DNA of 15,202 bases from CAZLCK01 sp964558235. GTDB taxonomy: Bacteria; Actinomycetota; Coriobacteriia; Coriobacteriales; CADBOM01. Of the stretch, positions 1 through 7,137 are shown piece after piece; the first letter of the stretch is position 1, and each line of letters starts with the position of its first letter. Location: positions 1-15,202 of the forward strand of contig CAZLCK010000038.1 of assembly GCA_964558235.1 (NCBI GenBank), in the 5' to 3' direction. A model generated the notes under the pieces. It did not search any database and was not told the origin of the DNA. It saw nothing but the letters and a program-made list of their open reading frames with translations. A program made the translations under genes and the position numbers.

Positions 1-1
1 G

Positions 2-664
2 GTATTAGAGATACTTACAGAAAGTGAAGAGCCTCAGTTTATCTTCAATCTGACCATAGCCAATCACAGCGGTTATGATATTGGCGCACTTACTGATGAG
101 GAAATGCTGACAGCTGTTGTTGACGGATCTGTTGATGAGGAAGTTGGGGAGTATTTAGGATGTATGCAATATTCCGATCAGGAGTTTGCTGAGTTCATAG
201 CAGCCTTGGAGGAACTGGATCAGCCTGTAATAGTATGCATATTCGGTGACCATCAACCAAGCTTTGTCTCGAACCTTTCCGAAATCTCTGAGGGCGTTTC
301 TGCATCAGCGATGGATATTGAACAAACACAGCAACGCTACATTACTCCTTATATGATCTGGACTAATAGCGCAGAACTGCGTGAGTCACAAGGTGTTGGT
401 ACAGTACGAGATGTTAGCTTAAACTATCTTGCTGCCGATCTGCTGCAATATGCAGGATTGCCGCTTGATAGCTATTTCTCCTTCTTGCTTGAGATGCAGG
501 AGATAATACCTATCATCAACATCAATGGGTATCAGGACGCAGAAAGACAATGGTACTTGCACGGGGATGAAAGCGATAGCGAAGTATCTACAGCATATAG
601 TCAGCTCGAAATTGTCCAATACGACAATTTGTTCAACAACGACTATGTAGCAGAGTGGTATTGA
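2..664 (+). CDS. LTA synthase-family sulfatase, C-terminal part (5' truncated)
   Basis: This is the C-terminal 220 residues of a gene that begins before the window; the frame is open from base 2. It belongs to the alkaline-phosphatase/sulfatase superfamily branch of lipoteichoic acid synthases and related phosphoglycerol or phosphoethanolamine transferases, membrane-anchored enzymes with an extracellular catalytic domain. Visible signatures are NLTIANHSGYD near the start of the fragment and the metal-binding motif FGDHQPSF at about bases 241-270. A segment resembling the family's 'Y-TPYMIW' stretch (YITPYMIWTNS) follows. The N-terminal membrane helices and the catalytic Thr region lie outside the window. 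Nothing links it to the arsenic genes: it is on the opposite strand to its neighbour and is closed off by hairpins. An internal ATG at 104 is not the start, because conserved sequence continues upstream of it. The family is clear; the exact substrate (glycerol phosphate or a capsule/wall polymer) is not. Confidence 0.85.
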   Translation, partial: VLEILTESEEPQFIFNLTIANHSGYDIGALTDEEMLTAVVDGSVDEEVGEYLGCMQYSDQEFAEFIAALEELDQPVIVCIFGDHQPSFVSNLSEISEGVSASAMDIEQTQQRYITPYMIWTNSAELRESQGVGTVRDVSLNYLAADLLQYAGLPLDSYFSFLLEMQEIIPIININGYQDAERQWYLHGDESDSEVSTAYSQLEIVQYDNLFNNDYVAEWY

Positions 665-679
665 GTTAAATTTTGATAA

Positions 680-735
680 AAGCGCCCATTAATGCCGAGA
701 TCTCTATAGATAAGTTCGATATTTAATGGGCGCTT
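680..735. terminator. 13-bp inverted repeat with long loop, probable bidirectional terminator
   Basis: AAGCGCCCATTAA (680-692) pairs perfectly with TTAATGGGCGCTT (723-735) around a 30-nt loop, which itself holds the palindrome GAGATCTC. It starts 16 bases after the sulfatase stop codon. Read on the minus strand the stem is followed by TTTTATCAAAATTT, a fair termination tail; on the plus strand the tail is weaker (GGTTTAACGTTT). It lies between convergent genes, so it may serve both. Confidence 0.6.
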
Positions 736-815
736 GGTTTAACGTTTGATGCTTCAGTAGCATCTATGCGCTTATGGTTTTGCATTTATCAGCTCTGATT
801 CACGGATAGATGAAG

Positions 816-859
816 AGACGATACGAGTAGGAGCTTACAATGTTCTACTCATATCGTCT
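816..859. terminator. 15-bp hairpin, probable terminator
   Basis: AGACGATACGAGTAG (816-830) pairs with CTACTCATATCGTCT (845-859) with one C-A mismatch and a 14-nt loop, followed on the plus strand by GTTTATTTAACTTT. It is the second hairpin in the gap between the convergent sulfatase and arsM genes. A small stem, GATGCT/AGCATC (748-764), lies between the two. No gene is seen in 665-919. Confidence 0.6.
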
Positions 860-919
860 GTTTATTTAACTTTGTATCGTGTCAGCTAGGTTGTGTGCAA
901 AGAAAGCTTTTTCTTTTCT

Positions 920-1990
920 TTAACAACAACCGCCTCCACCGCCACAGCAGTCATCAGATCCTGCACCAGATGAGACATCTGGTGCATTGCCACAACCAGA
1001 ATATGGGCCAAAATGTTGTGATCTATCTCCGTAGATCTTGAAATACTTACCAAAGCGTGTATCTTGCACAAACGAGCAGGAGTTTCCGCAAACATCTAGA
1101 CGCAGATCCTTGAAGAAACGATGATGATCATCAAGGTCGAAGTAATTCTCGCTTCCTTCAATTCCGCCAAGATAGATCGCAATCTGACCATATTCCTCGC
1201 AGATATCCTCAACTGTATCGGGTAGCTTGAAGGCACGAATTGTGCGCGATGAGTACTGAATGTTGCCGATGAGCTTTTCGATCTCTGGATTGTCTATCGT
1301 GGCAGCATGGCTCTCCATATAGCGGAAATCAGCCCATCCGCACTTAGTCATTAGGCGGCGGAAATCCTCAATATACATTGCTCCACCAAGGCACTCTGCA
1401 ACTAAGATTGGATTTGAATTAATATCATCTGGTACGCGTCTGTCTGCAAAGATGTCGCTGAAATATAATTCACCACCGATCTTGAGAACGCGCCAGATCT
1501 CAGAGAATACAGCTTCTTTATCTGGGGAAAGATTGATAACGCAATTTGAGATGACGACATCTATAGAGTTGTCCTCAATACCAATCTCATCTAAAGCCTC
1601 GATATAGCCCTGTTTAAACTCGACGTTGTCATATCCCCATTCTTTGGCCATTTGTTCGTGATACTTCTCGGCTACGGCAATCTGATCGGCATTCATATCG
1701 ACACCAATTACCTTACCGTTTTTACCAACAAGCTTTGAAGCCAAATAGACGTCTCGACCGGTTCCACAGCCAAGATCGAGCACGGTACAACCTTCTAAAG
1801 CGGCCGGCAGGGGAGAACCGCATCCATAAAATCTAGAGGTAATCTCCTCAGGGATTTTCTCAAGTATTGCCTGGATATATTCTGGCATACTCTCAGGACC
1901 GCATGAGCAAGTGTTAGTCGCCATTTCACCTTGCTCTTTCATGGTAACGTTGCTGTAGTATTCTTTGATTGCCTCGCGTGAAATTGCCAT
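920..1990 (-). CDS. arsM: Arsenite S-adenosylmethionine methyltransferase ArsM
   Basis: A 356-residue cytosolic SAM-dependent methyltransferase of the ArsM family, which methylates As(III) stepwise to mono-, di- and trimethyl forms. The Rossmann SAM site is LDLGCGTGRDVY (about 71-82) with acidic loop IGVD (95-98). All cysteines typical of the family are present: CSC at 28-30, the YGCGSP Cys57, the ISNC Cys150 and the ECLGGA Cys200. The last two match the residues that bind arsenic in characterised ArsM enzymes. The C-terminal region has further Cys (301, 305) and ends in a Gly-rich tail with two Cys pairs (348-349, 355-356), as many bacterial ArsMs do. An ATG lies three codons earlier (1999), but the GAGAGG Shine-Dalgarno abuts it directly and is 9 nt from the ATG at 1990, so 1990 is preferred. 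It follows the aquaglyceroporin gene by 49 nt on the same strand, so the two are probably one operon. Confidence 0.9.
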   Translation of the reverse strand: MAISREAIKEYYSNVTMKEQGEMATNTCSCGPESMPEYIQAILEKIPEEITSRFYGCGSPLPAALEGCTVLDLGCGTGRDVYLASKLVGKNGKVIGVDMNADQIAVAEKYHEQMAKEWGYDNVEFKQGYIEALDEIGIEDNSIDVVISNCVINLSPDKEAVFSEIWRVLKIGGELYFSDIFADRRVPDDINSNPILVAECLGGAMYIEDFRRLMTKCGWADFRYMESHAATIDNPEIEKLIGNIQYSSRTIRAFKLPDTVEDICEEYGQIAIYLGGIEGSENYFDLDDHHRFFKDLRLDVCGNSCSFVQDTRFGKYFKIYGDRSQHFGPYSGCGNAPDVSSGAGSDDCCGGGGGCC

Positions 1991-2039
1991 GTTATTCATC
2001 CTCTCGATAAATCTGATATTTTCAGAGATTAAGATGTCG

Positions 2040-2894
2040 TTATGTGAGATTGTCTTCTATTTCAAGAGTTTTGGCTTGGGGAGAACCGTCCTCTTCGTCA
2101 GCAGCCGCTCCGCGCAAGTGCAATGGGGAGAGCAGGTACTTATAGCACAGTGCTGCCAACACTCCTCCAACAAGAGGACCAATAATATAAACGATGCATG
2201 TTTCAAGAGCGCTTGTCCCAAAGGCAACTGCGTCCCATCCGACTAGACAAGCCCATAGACGTGGCATTATGTCGCGCGCTGGGTTAAGACCAGCGTCGGT
2301 TAGCGGACCGACGACATTGATGATAATTGTGACTGTAAGACCGATAAAAAGAGGTGCTAACGCACGTGGTGCACGTCCAACGTTTTCTGTACTGGTGATT
2401 GAAAAGATAACAAGTACAAGAATGAAAACGCCAATACCCTCTGCTAAAGCTGCTGTTCCAAATGAGACCACACCGTCAGCGGTATTGGGATAAAGCTCTA
2501 TCCAGATGCTTGCAGCAGATCCTACCTCAGCGGTATTCATAGTCGCACCTGTTGCAGCTAGGTTAAGAGCTACGCTATCTGCAAAAAGAAGCCATAGAGC
2601 ACCAGCAGCGATAAAAGCACCTGCACATTGACCAATTAAGTAAATAGGAAGCTCTCGCCATTTCATTCGTTTTGCTACACACATTCCAAGAGATACGGCG
2701 GGGTTAAAATGGGCTGCAGATAAGTTGCGAGTGATAAAAATCGCAATCGCGATCGCTACACCCCATACAAGACCAACTTGTCCCGGACCAGTGAGAGATC
2801 CATAAAGGGTTGCCGTTGCGACGGCGCCGATGCCACAAAAACACATTAGGAATGTGCCAATGAGTTCACCGGCAAAGCTCTTTACATTGTCCAT
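2040..2894 (-). CDS. MIP-family aquaglyceroporin (possible arsenite/methylarsenite channel)
   Basis: A 284-residue integral membrane channel of the major intrinsic protein family. Six transmembrane segments are evident, with the two half-helix motifs FNPAVS (NPA at 64-66) and GLNPARD (NPA at 204-206). Asp after the selectivity-filter Arg in the second motif is the aquaglyceroporin (GlpF-like) signature rather than that of strict water channels. Aquaglyceroporins conduct As(OH)3 and related trihydroxy metalloids, and in some bacteria (AqpS in Sinorhizobium) one replaces the usual arsenite pump in an ars operon. Position directly upstream of arsM on the same strand supports such a role; ordinary glycerol uptake cannot be excluded, though no glpK or glpD is nearby. 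The frame is open to 2939, but a good Shine-Dalgarno (GAAAGGAAC) lies 9 nt before the ATG at 2894, where family homology begins. The C-terminal 25 residues form a charged tail. Confidence 0.88.
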   Translation of the reverse strand: MDNVKSFAGELIGTFLMCFCGIGAVATATLYGSLTGPGQVGLVWGVAIAIAIFITRNLSAAHFNPAVSLGMCVAKRMKWRELPIYLIGQCAGAFIAAGALWLLFADSVALNLAATGATMNTAEVGSAASIWIELYPNTADGVVSFGTAALAEGIGVFILVLVIFSITSTENVGRAPRALAPLFIGLTVTIIINVVGPLTDAGLNPARDIMPRLWACLVGWDAVAFGTSALETCIVYIIGPLVGGVLAALCYKYLLSPLHLRGAAADEEDGSPQAKTLEIEDNLT

Positions 2895-3046
2895 AAATGC
2901 ATAAGTTCCTTTCTCTCGTGTATAAATAACGAAAATCAAAGGGCCAAAAACACATATGAAAGCCTTAACTGATCTGTAGTTCCAGAAAGGAGAAAGACCA
3001 GTTTGCTCTCAACCGATATAAGACTAAATCAACTATTATACAAATG

Positions 3047-3102
3047 CAAGTAATTGCTATAGAAAAAGCTATTACAAGTAATTGCTGTAGAAAAAGCTAT
3101 TA
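3047..3102. repeat. 28-bp tandem duplication (27/28 identical)
   Basis: Two adjacent 28-nt copies, 3047-3074 and 3075-3102, each beginning CAAGTAATTGCT and ending AAAAAGCTATTA. They differ only at one A/G position. It lies on the upstream side of the aqp promoter candidate. Confidence 0.95.
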
Positions 3103-3122
3103 ATTATCTCGTTTATTAATAA

Positions 3123-3172
3123 TTAGTTGGTTCTGTTATATCTACACTGGGTTAACAGAGCCTAATAACTAA
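3123..3172. repeat. Dispersed intergenic hairpin element, copy A
   Basis: GGTTCTGTTA (3129-3138) pairs with TAACAGAGCC (3153-3162) through one G-U pair. The stem extends across an interior loop to TTAGTT (3123-3128) and AACTAA (3167-3172). The core 3131-3162 is 28/32 identical to 11136-11167, after the arsS gene. There is no poly-T tail, so a plain terminator is unlikely. Confidence 0.75.
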
Positions 3173-3231
3173 TCAGAAGTGAGGAGTGCGAATAATCGAT
3201 ATAGCAAGGATTTAAAAAAGAGTCTTTAAAG

Positions 3232-3261
3232 CATTTGGGGTAGTATCATTTGGGGTAGTAT
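3232..3261. repeat. 15-bp perfect tandem duplication
   Basis: CATTTGGGGTAGTAT occurs twice, head to tail (3232-3246, 3247-3261), with no mismatch. It sits where the promoter of the downstream amidohydrolase gene could lie. Confidence 0.95.
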
Positions 3262-3305
3262 ATGACTAAGTCTTATAATTATTAGACTTGATCCAATAGC
3301 TATTT

Positions 3306-3325
3306 CAATAGAAGACAATAGAAGA
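3306..3325. repeat. 10-bp perfect tandem duplication
   Basis: CAATAGAAGA is repeated head to tail (3306-3315, 3316-3325) in the leader of the amidohydrolase gene. Confidence 0.9.
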
Positions 3326-3336
3326 GTTTGCTAAGT

Positions 3337-3364
3337 GCTTCAGTAGATGAGCTTCAGTAGATAA
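3337..3364. repeat. 14-bp tandem duplication
   Basis: GCTTCAGTAGATGA (3337-3350) is followed at once by GCTTCAGTAGATAA (3351-3364). The GCTTCAGTAG core also occurs at 751-760, in the gap after the sulfatase gene. The second copy ends 43 bases before the amidohydrolase start codon. Confidence 0.9.
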
Positions 3365-3406
3365 TAGATTTAAGCGAATCTATCTCAGGAAGAACAAGGA
3401 GAAGAT

Positions 3407-4702
3407 ATGCTGTTTAAAGATATTGCTATTCTTGACGAGAATTTCGACTATCGAGCGGGGATGTACGTTGGTATAAGAGATGACATAATCGATTATTTAA
3501 GCGAAGAGCCACCTGAGGATCTCGCATCATATGGTCGCATCTATGATGGTGCGGACAAGCTGCTAATGCCAGCACTTTATAACACTCATAGTCATGCCCC
3601 CATGACGCTTCTGCGAGGGTTTGCTGAGAATTTACCGCTGGATCGTTGGCTTGCTGAGAAATGTTGGCCTTTTGAAGCCAAGATCACCTCTGACGATCTC
3701 TACTGGTCTACGCTTTTGGCCTGTGCAGAGATGTCGCGGTATGGCCTAGTAGGCTTTACAGATATGTATTATGGCGTGGAAGAACGCGCTCGCGCTATCA
3801 ACAAATTGGGTATGAAGGCCAATCTATGCGAAGGTCTGCTGGCTTTTGAACCCAAGCCATATTCTGAATATCCAATCTATGCACAAAACGAAGAATTCTT
3901 TCGCACGATTCATAATACTGAAAATGGTCGTATCAAGCTGGATTACAACATTCATGCAGAATATACTTCTACTCCTGAAATTTGCCAGGAGATTGCGGCC
4001 ATTGTTAAAGAAAAAGGGTTGCGTATCCACCTGCATATGTCTGAAACCAAAAAAGAGGTTCAGGAATGCAAAGAGCGTCGTAGCGGTATGACACCAGTTG
4101 CATATTTTGAATCGATTGGGGTGTTGGATGTACCAGTTACTGCTGCGCACTGTGTATGGATGGAGGATGGTGATCTTGATATCCTCCAAGACCATAACGT
4201 ATTTATCGCCAACTGTCCTGTTTCAAATATGAAGCTAGGCAGCGGCTTTGCGCCTATTCCTGCCATGCTTGAGCGTGATATGAACGTGTGTGTGGGATCA
4301 GACGGTATGGCCTCAAACAATAATCATAATCTGTTTACAGATCTTTATGTGATGGGTCTTATCTATAAGGGGAGCTCATTTGATGCTGCTGTTGTAGATC
4401 CAAAACAGATTTTGAAAGCCGCTACTCATACCGGCGCATTGTCGCAAGGACGTGAAGATTGCGGTCTTATCAAAAAAGGATATAAGGCCGATCTATGTGT
4501 GTTGGATACTACTGGCCCGCAGTGGACTCCTATGACTGCACCTATTTATAACGTGATCTTTGCTGGTGAGGGCTCAGATGTCGTGCTAACCATGAGCGAT
4601 GGCAAGATTGTATACGAAAATGGAGAATGGCCTGCACTTGATCTTGAAAAGGTCAAGGCCGAGGTCTCTGATCGTGCTGCTCGTATCATCTCTGAGTTGT
4701 AA
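3407..4702 (+). CDS. mtaD: MTA/SAH (5'-deoxyadenosine) deaminase-type amidohydrolase
   Basis: A 431-residue cytosolic metal-dependent amidohydrolase of the MtaD/DadD/TrzA group, which deaminates the adenine ring of S-adenosylhomocysteine, methylthioadenosine or 5'-deoxyadenosine. Visible metal and catalytic motifs are NTHSH (His61, His63), HLHMSE (His208, His210, Glu213), TAAHC (His248) and GSDG (Asp299). The PMTLLRG segment and the GSDGMASNNN loop are typical of MTA/SAH deaminases rather than guanine deaminase. The usual HAPYT motif reads HAEYT here (His183). The start is preceded by AAGGAGA (3396-3402). It lies between arsM and the arsM-arsS fusion; ArsM makes SAH, and radical SAM enzymes can release 5'-deoxyadenosine, both substrates of this family. 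Substrate within the group cannot be decided from sequence; dadD would be an equally fair symbol. The family assignment is strong. Confidence 0.82.
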   Translation: MLFKDIAILDENFDYRAGMYVGIRDDIIDYLSEEPPEDLASYGRIYDGADKLLMPALYNTHSHAPMTLLRGFAENLPLDRWLAEKCWPFEAKITSDDLYWSTLLACAEMSRYGLVGFTDMYYGVEERARAINKLGMKANLCEGLLAFEPKPYSEYPIYAQNEEFFRTIHNTENGRIKLDYNIHAEYTSTPEICQEIAAIVKEKGLRIHLHMSETKKEVQECKERRSGMTPVAYFESIGVLDVPVTAAHCVWMEDGDLDILQDHNVFIANCPVSNMKLGSGFAPIPAMLERDMNVCVGSDGMASNNNHNLFTDLYVMGLIYKGSSFDAAVVDPKQILKAATHTGALSQGREDCGLIKKGYKADLCVLDTTGPQWTPMTAPIYNVIFAGEGSDVVLTMSDGKIVYENGEWPALDLEKVKAEVSDRAARIISEL

Positions 4703-4862
4703 GTTTTCAAGTTAAAGCGGCTTTGTCCAACACTTATCAAAATCGTTGTAAAACAAAAATTGCCGTAAACCCCAATGTCATCCGCTTAAGTTAATGATAT
4801 TGGTAAAACCCTTTGCCTTTAGCCTTTAGGTGTAGGGAGGGTCAATAGGAGATAATATCTGC

Positions 4863-7067
4863 ATGACTAACATTACTAAAGATCTTTCGCACGCACAGCT
4901 AGTTCCATCGCTGGATGATTCGCAGATCCCTGATTCCGGACTGTCTATCCATGACCAGATTCGCGCATATTATGGTGAGATTTTGGATGGGTCAGACGAT
5001 CTTAAAACAAATGCTACATGTTGCTCACAGAGCTCTCCTCCAAAGTATGTTATCGACGTGATGCCACTTATTGCAGATGAGATTATCGAGCGTTTTTATG
5101 GTTGCGGCTCACCAATACCGCCAGCTTTAGAGGGCTGCACAGTGCTCGACCTAGGTTGTGGTGTAGGCCGTGATGTCTATGTGCTTTCTAAATTGGTAGG
5201 CTCTACAGGTAAAGTCATAGGCGTGGATATGACACCTTCTCAGCTGCGTGTGGCTAAGAAGTATCAAGGCGAGCAAGCAAAACGTTTTGGATATAAAACC
5301 TCTAATGTGGAGTTCAAGCAGGGCTTTATAGAGGATTTAAAAGCTCTAGATATTGAGGATGAATCGGTTGATCTCGTAGTTTCAAACTGCGTTATTAATC
5401 TAACACCGTTTAAAGAGCAGGTATTTAGTGAAATATATCGTGTATTAAAACCTGGGGGAGAACTTTTTTTCTCCGATGTTTTTTGTGATAGACGCCTGCC
5501 AGATGAGGTAAAAAATGATCCGGTACTGCGTGGCGAGTGTTTAGGCGGAGCCATATATCCTGAGGATTTTCGTCGAATGATGCAACGCATTGGCTTTGGT
5601 GATTATCTGGTTGTCGCAGAAGATGAGATCCATATCTCAGATCTATCTATGGAAACGAAGGTTGGTTTCAGCGGATTTACTTCGCAGACCATTCGCGCTA
5701 TAAAGACCGAAAATTTGGAGGATAGAGACGAAAACTACGGGCAAACTGCCACTTACAAAGGAACTATTCCGGAGATGCCTCGCTACTTTGATCTAACAAA
5801 AGATGTGCGTCTTATCAAAGGTCGCTCAGCTGCTGTTAGTGGCAACATGGCCAGTATGTTAGGTGCTTCGCGGTATGGAAAACACTTTGATATTACTGCG
5901 CGTGGAAAACATTTGGGTAAGTTTAATCTTAAAGCTGCACAAGATGCGCTGGATATGAGTCGTGGAAAACTCAATATTGACGAGACCTATCTGACAAAAG
6001 CTCTTGACCGCATTGGACAACCATCGTTTGAAAACCGTGTAAACGCTCCTGAGGTGCTAGCTGCGCCAGAAGGTGTCTCTACGTTGCAGGTTAACATTAC
6101 CTATATGTGTAATTTGACATGTCGTCATTGTTATCTTCAATGTTGTCCTAGCAGCACGCAGGCTATGAGTAAGCAGACTATGCAAAAGGTGCTTGAAGCC
6201 TACGATGCTGGAGGATTTAGCACTTTAGATATTACTGGAGGCTCACCCGAACTTCATCCGGATTTCAGTTGGTTTTTGAATGAATCGGCTAAGCGTGTCC
6301 GTGCACGAAACGGAAAGTTGATCGTGCGTAGCAATCTGACATTATTGGAAAAACCAAAGTATTATCACCTTTTGGATGAGCTGGCTGCATCCGGCGCGCA
6401 GATATCGGCCTCGCTACCATATTACAATTCATCTGCTACCGATGCGCAGCGTGGAGATGGTGTGTTTGAGACCGCAATACGTGTTATTAAAGAACTTAAT
6501 GCTAGAGGCTATGGTATAGCTGATGTTAAGCAAAATAAGGATGGTAACACTACATCACATTTAGAGTTAGATCTTGCCTATAACGTTTCTGGTCCATTTT
6601 TGCCTCCACCTCAGGATATGCTCGAAGATCTGTATCGTGCTGAGCTTTCATATCGCGAAGGTGTTCAATTCGACAATCTTTTTGCTTTTAATAACTGGCC
6701 ATTGGGACGTTTTGCGCAGGATTTGTTAAGTGCCAATCTTTTCGATGATTATCTCAACCTATTAGTGGAAAACTTCAATGCGCTTGCTGTGCAGCGTCTA
6801 ATGTGTCGTGATCAGGTAAATATAGATGTGGATGGGCGACTTTACGATTGCGAAGTGAATCATGTGTTGGAGATGCCAATTCAGCTAGAAGGAGCCGATG
6901 GGTCTTTGCGCGATGCAATAGTGGATGACCTGTTGGATGGCCCTTTGCCCAAGCGTGCTATACGAACACATCCTGTGTGCTATAGCTGCTCTGCTGGCTC
7001 GGGTTCTAGTTGTGGAGGTAGCCTTGTGCGTGATGCTATAGCTAGCGATCTTTATCGACCATCCTAA
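4863..7067 (+). CDS. ArsM-ArsS fusion: arsenite methyltransferase plus radical SAM enzyme
   Basis: A 734-residue two-domain protein. Residues about 30-370 are a full ArsM: SAM site LDLGCGVGRDVY (95-106) and the family cysteines Cys53/54, Cys81 (YGCGSP), Cys176 (SNC) and Cys226 (ECLGGA), then the ArsM C-terminal region. Residues about 405-734 are an ArsS-type radical SAM domain: CNLTCRHC (Cys416, 420, 423) for the SAM-binding 4Fe-4S cluster, DITGGSPE (456-463), RSNL, and a C-terminal Cys set (648, 663, 706, 709, 717) ending CYSCSAGSGSSCGG. Family knowledge: ArsM makes dimethylarsenite and ArsS joins it to a 5'-deoxyadenosyl radical, so the fusion would place consecutive steps in one chain. Residues after the Fe-S motif read YLQCCPSSTQ, unlike HVESSPARTE in the separate ArsS at 10068. 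Shine-Dalgarno AGGAGA lies at 4847-4852. The 160-nt gap from the deaminase gene shows no clear terminator. The last codons are duplicated 69 nt downstream. Confidence 0.9.
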   Translation: MTNITKDLSHAQLVPSLDDSQIPDSGLSIHDQIRAYYGEILDGSDDLKTNATCCSQSSPPKYVIDVMPLIADEIIERFYGCGSPIPPALEGCTVLDLGCGVGRDVYVLSKLVGSTGKVIGVDMTPSQLRVAKKYQGEQAKRFGYKTSNVEFKQGFIEDLKALDIEDESVDLVVSNCVINLTPFKEQVFSEIYRVLKPGGELFFSDVFCDRRLPDEVKNDPVLRGECLGGAIYPEDFRRMMQRIGFGDYLVVAEDEIHISDLSMETKVGFSGFTSQTIRAIKTENLEDRDENYGQTATYKGTIPEMPRYFDLTKDVRLIKGRSAAVSGNMASMLGASRYGKHFDITARGKHLGKFNLKAAQDALDMSRGKLNIDETYLTKALDRIGQPSFENRVNAPEVLAAPEGVSTLQVNITYMCNLTCRHCYLQCCPSSTQAMSKQTMQKVLEAYDAGGFSTLDITGGSPELHPDFSWFLNESAKRVRARNGKLIVRSNLTLLEKPKYYHLLDELAASGAQISASLPYYNSSATDAQRGDGVFETAIRVIKELNARGYGIADVKQNKDGNTTSHLELDLAYNVSGPFLPPPQDMLEDLYRAELSYREGVQFDNLFAFNNWPLGRFAQDLLSANLFDDYLNLLVENFNALAVQRLMCRDQVNIDVDGRLYDCEVNHVLEMPIQLEGADGSLRDAIVDDLLDGPLPKRAIRTHPVCYSCSAGSGSSCGGSLVRDAIASDLYRPS

Positions 7068-7137
7068 ATCACCTTGATGAGGCCATCGAGCGTATATTGC
7101 TGGTTCTTGGCTAGCGACCTTCATCGGCCATCCCAAA
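7041..7137. repeat. 28-nt imperfect direct repeat spanning two convergent gene ends
   Basis: Copies at 7041-7068 and 7110-7137 match at 24 of 28 positions, both starting GCTAGCGA and ending with CCATC, a pyrimidine-pyrimidine difference (CT/CC) and AAA. The first encodes the plus-strand C-terminus of the fusion protein (ASDLYRPS then stop). The second, 69 nt on and so in the same frame, reads ASDLHRPSQ on the plus strand. On the minus strand it supplies the last codons (GMADEGR, stop) of the GTPase gene. A degenerate third copy of the core is at 7071-7087 (ACCTTGATGAGGCCATC). Confidence 0.85.

Larger units (their letters stand above)
2895..3406. other. Intergenic region between divergent transcription units, rich in tandem duplications
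   Basis: About 510 bases without a convincing gene. It must hold the promoter of the minus-strand aqp-arsM operon; a TATAAT on the minus strand at 3040-3035 is a possible -10 box without a clear -35. It must also hold the plus-strand promoter of the amidohydrolase gene; TATAAT at 3274-3279 with TTGGGG 18 nt upstream is a weak candidate. The stretch holds four near-perfect two-copy tandem duplications and one hairpin element, listed separately. Confidence 0.6.

Noticed and set aside
1990..1999. Start of arsM at the ATG at 1999
   Set aside because: The Shine-Dalgarno touches this ATG; the ATG at 1990 has proper spacing.
3047..3364. CRISPR-like array or insertion-sequence ends
   Set aside because: The repeats are two-copy, directly adjacent and of different sequence and length, with no spacers. 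No transposase or terminal inverted repeats are present.
3824..4195. Minus-strand 123-codon frame inside the amidohydrolase gene
   Set aside because: It lies wholly under a gene with clear family motifs and shows no recognisable motifs or ribosome site; it is a shadow frame.
4703..4862. Terminator between the amidohydrolase and fusion genes
   Set aside because: The best pairing (TTAAAGCGG with CCGCTTAA, some 80 nt apart) is short and has no U-tract, so it was not called.
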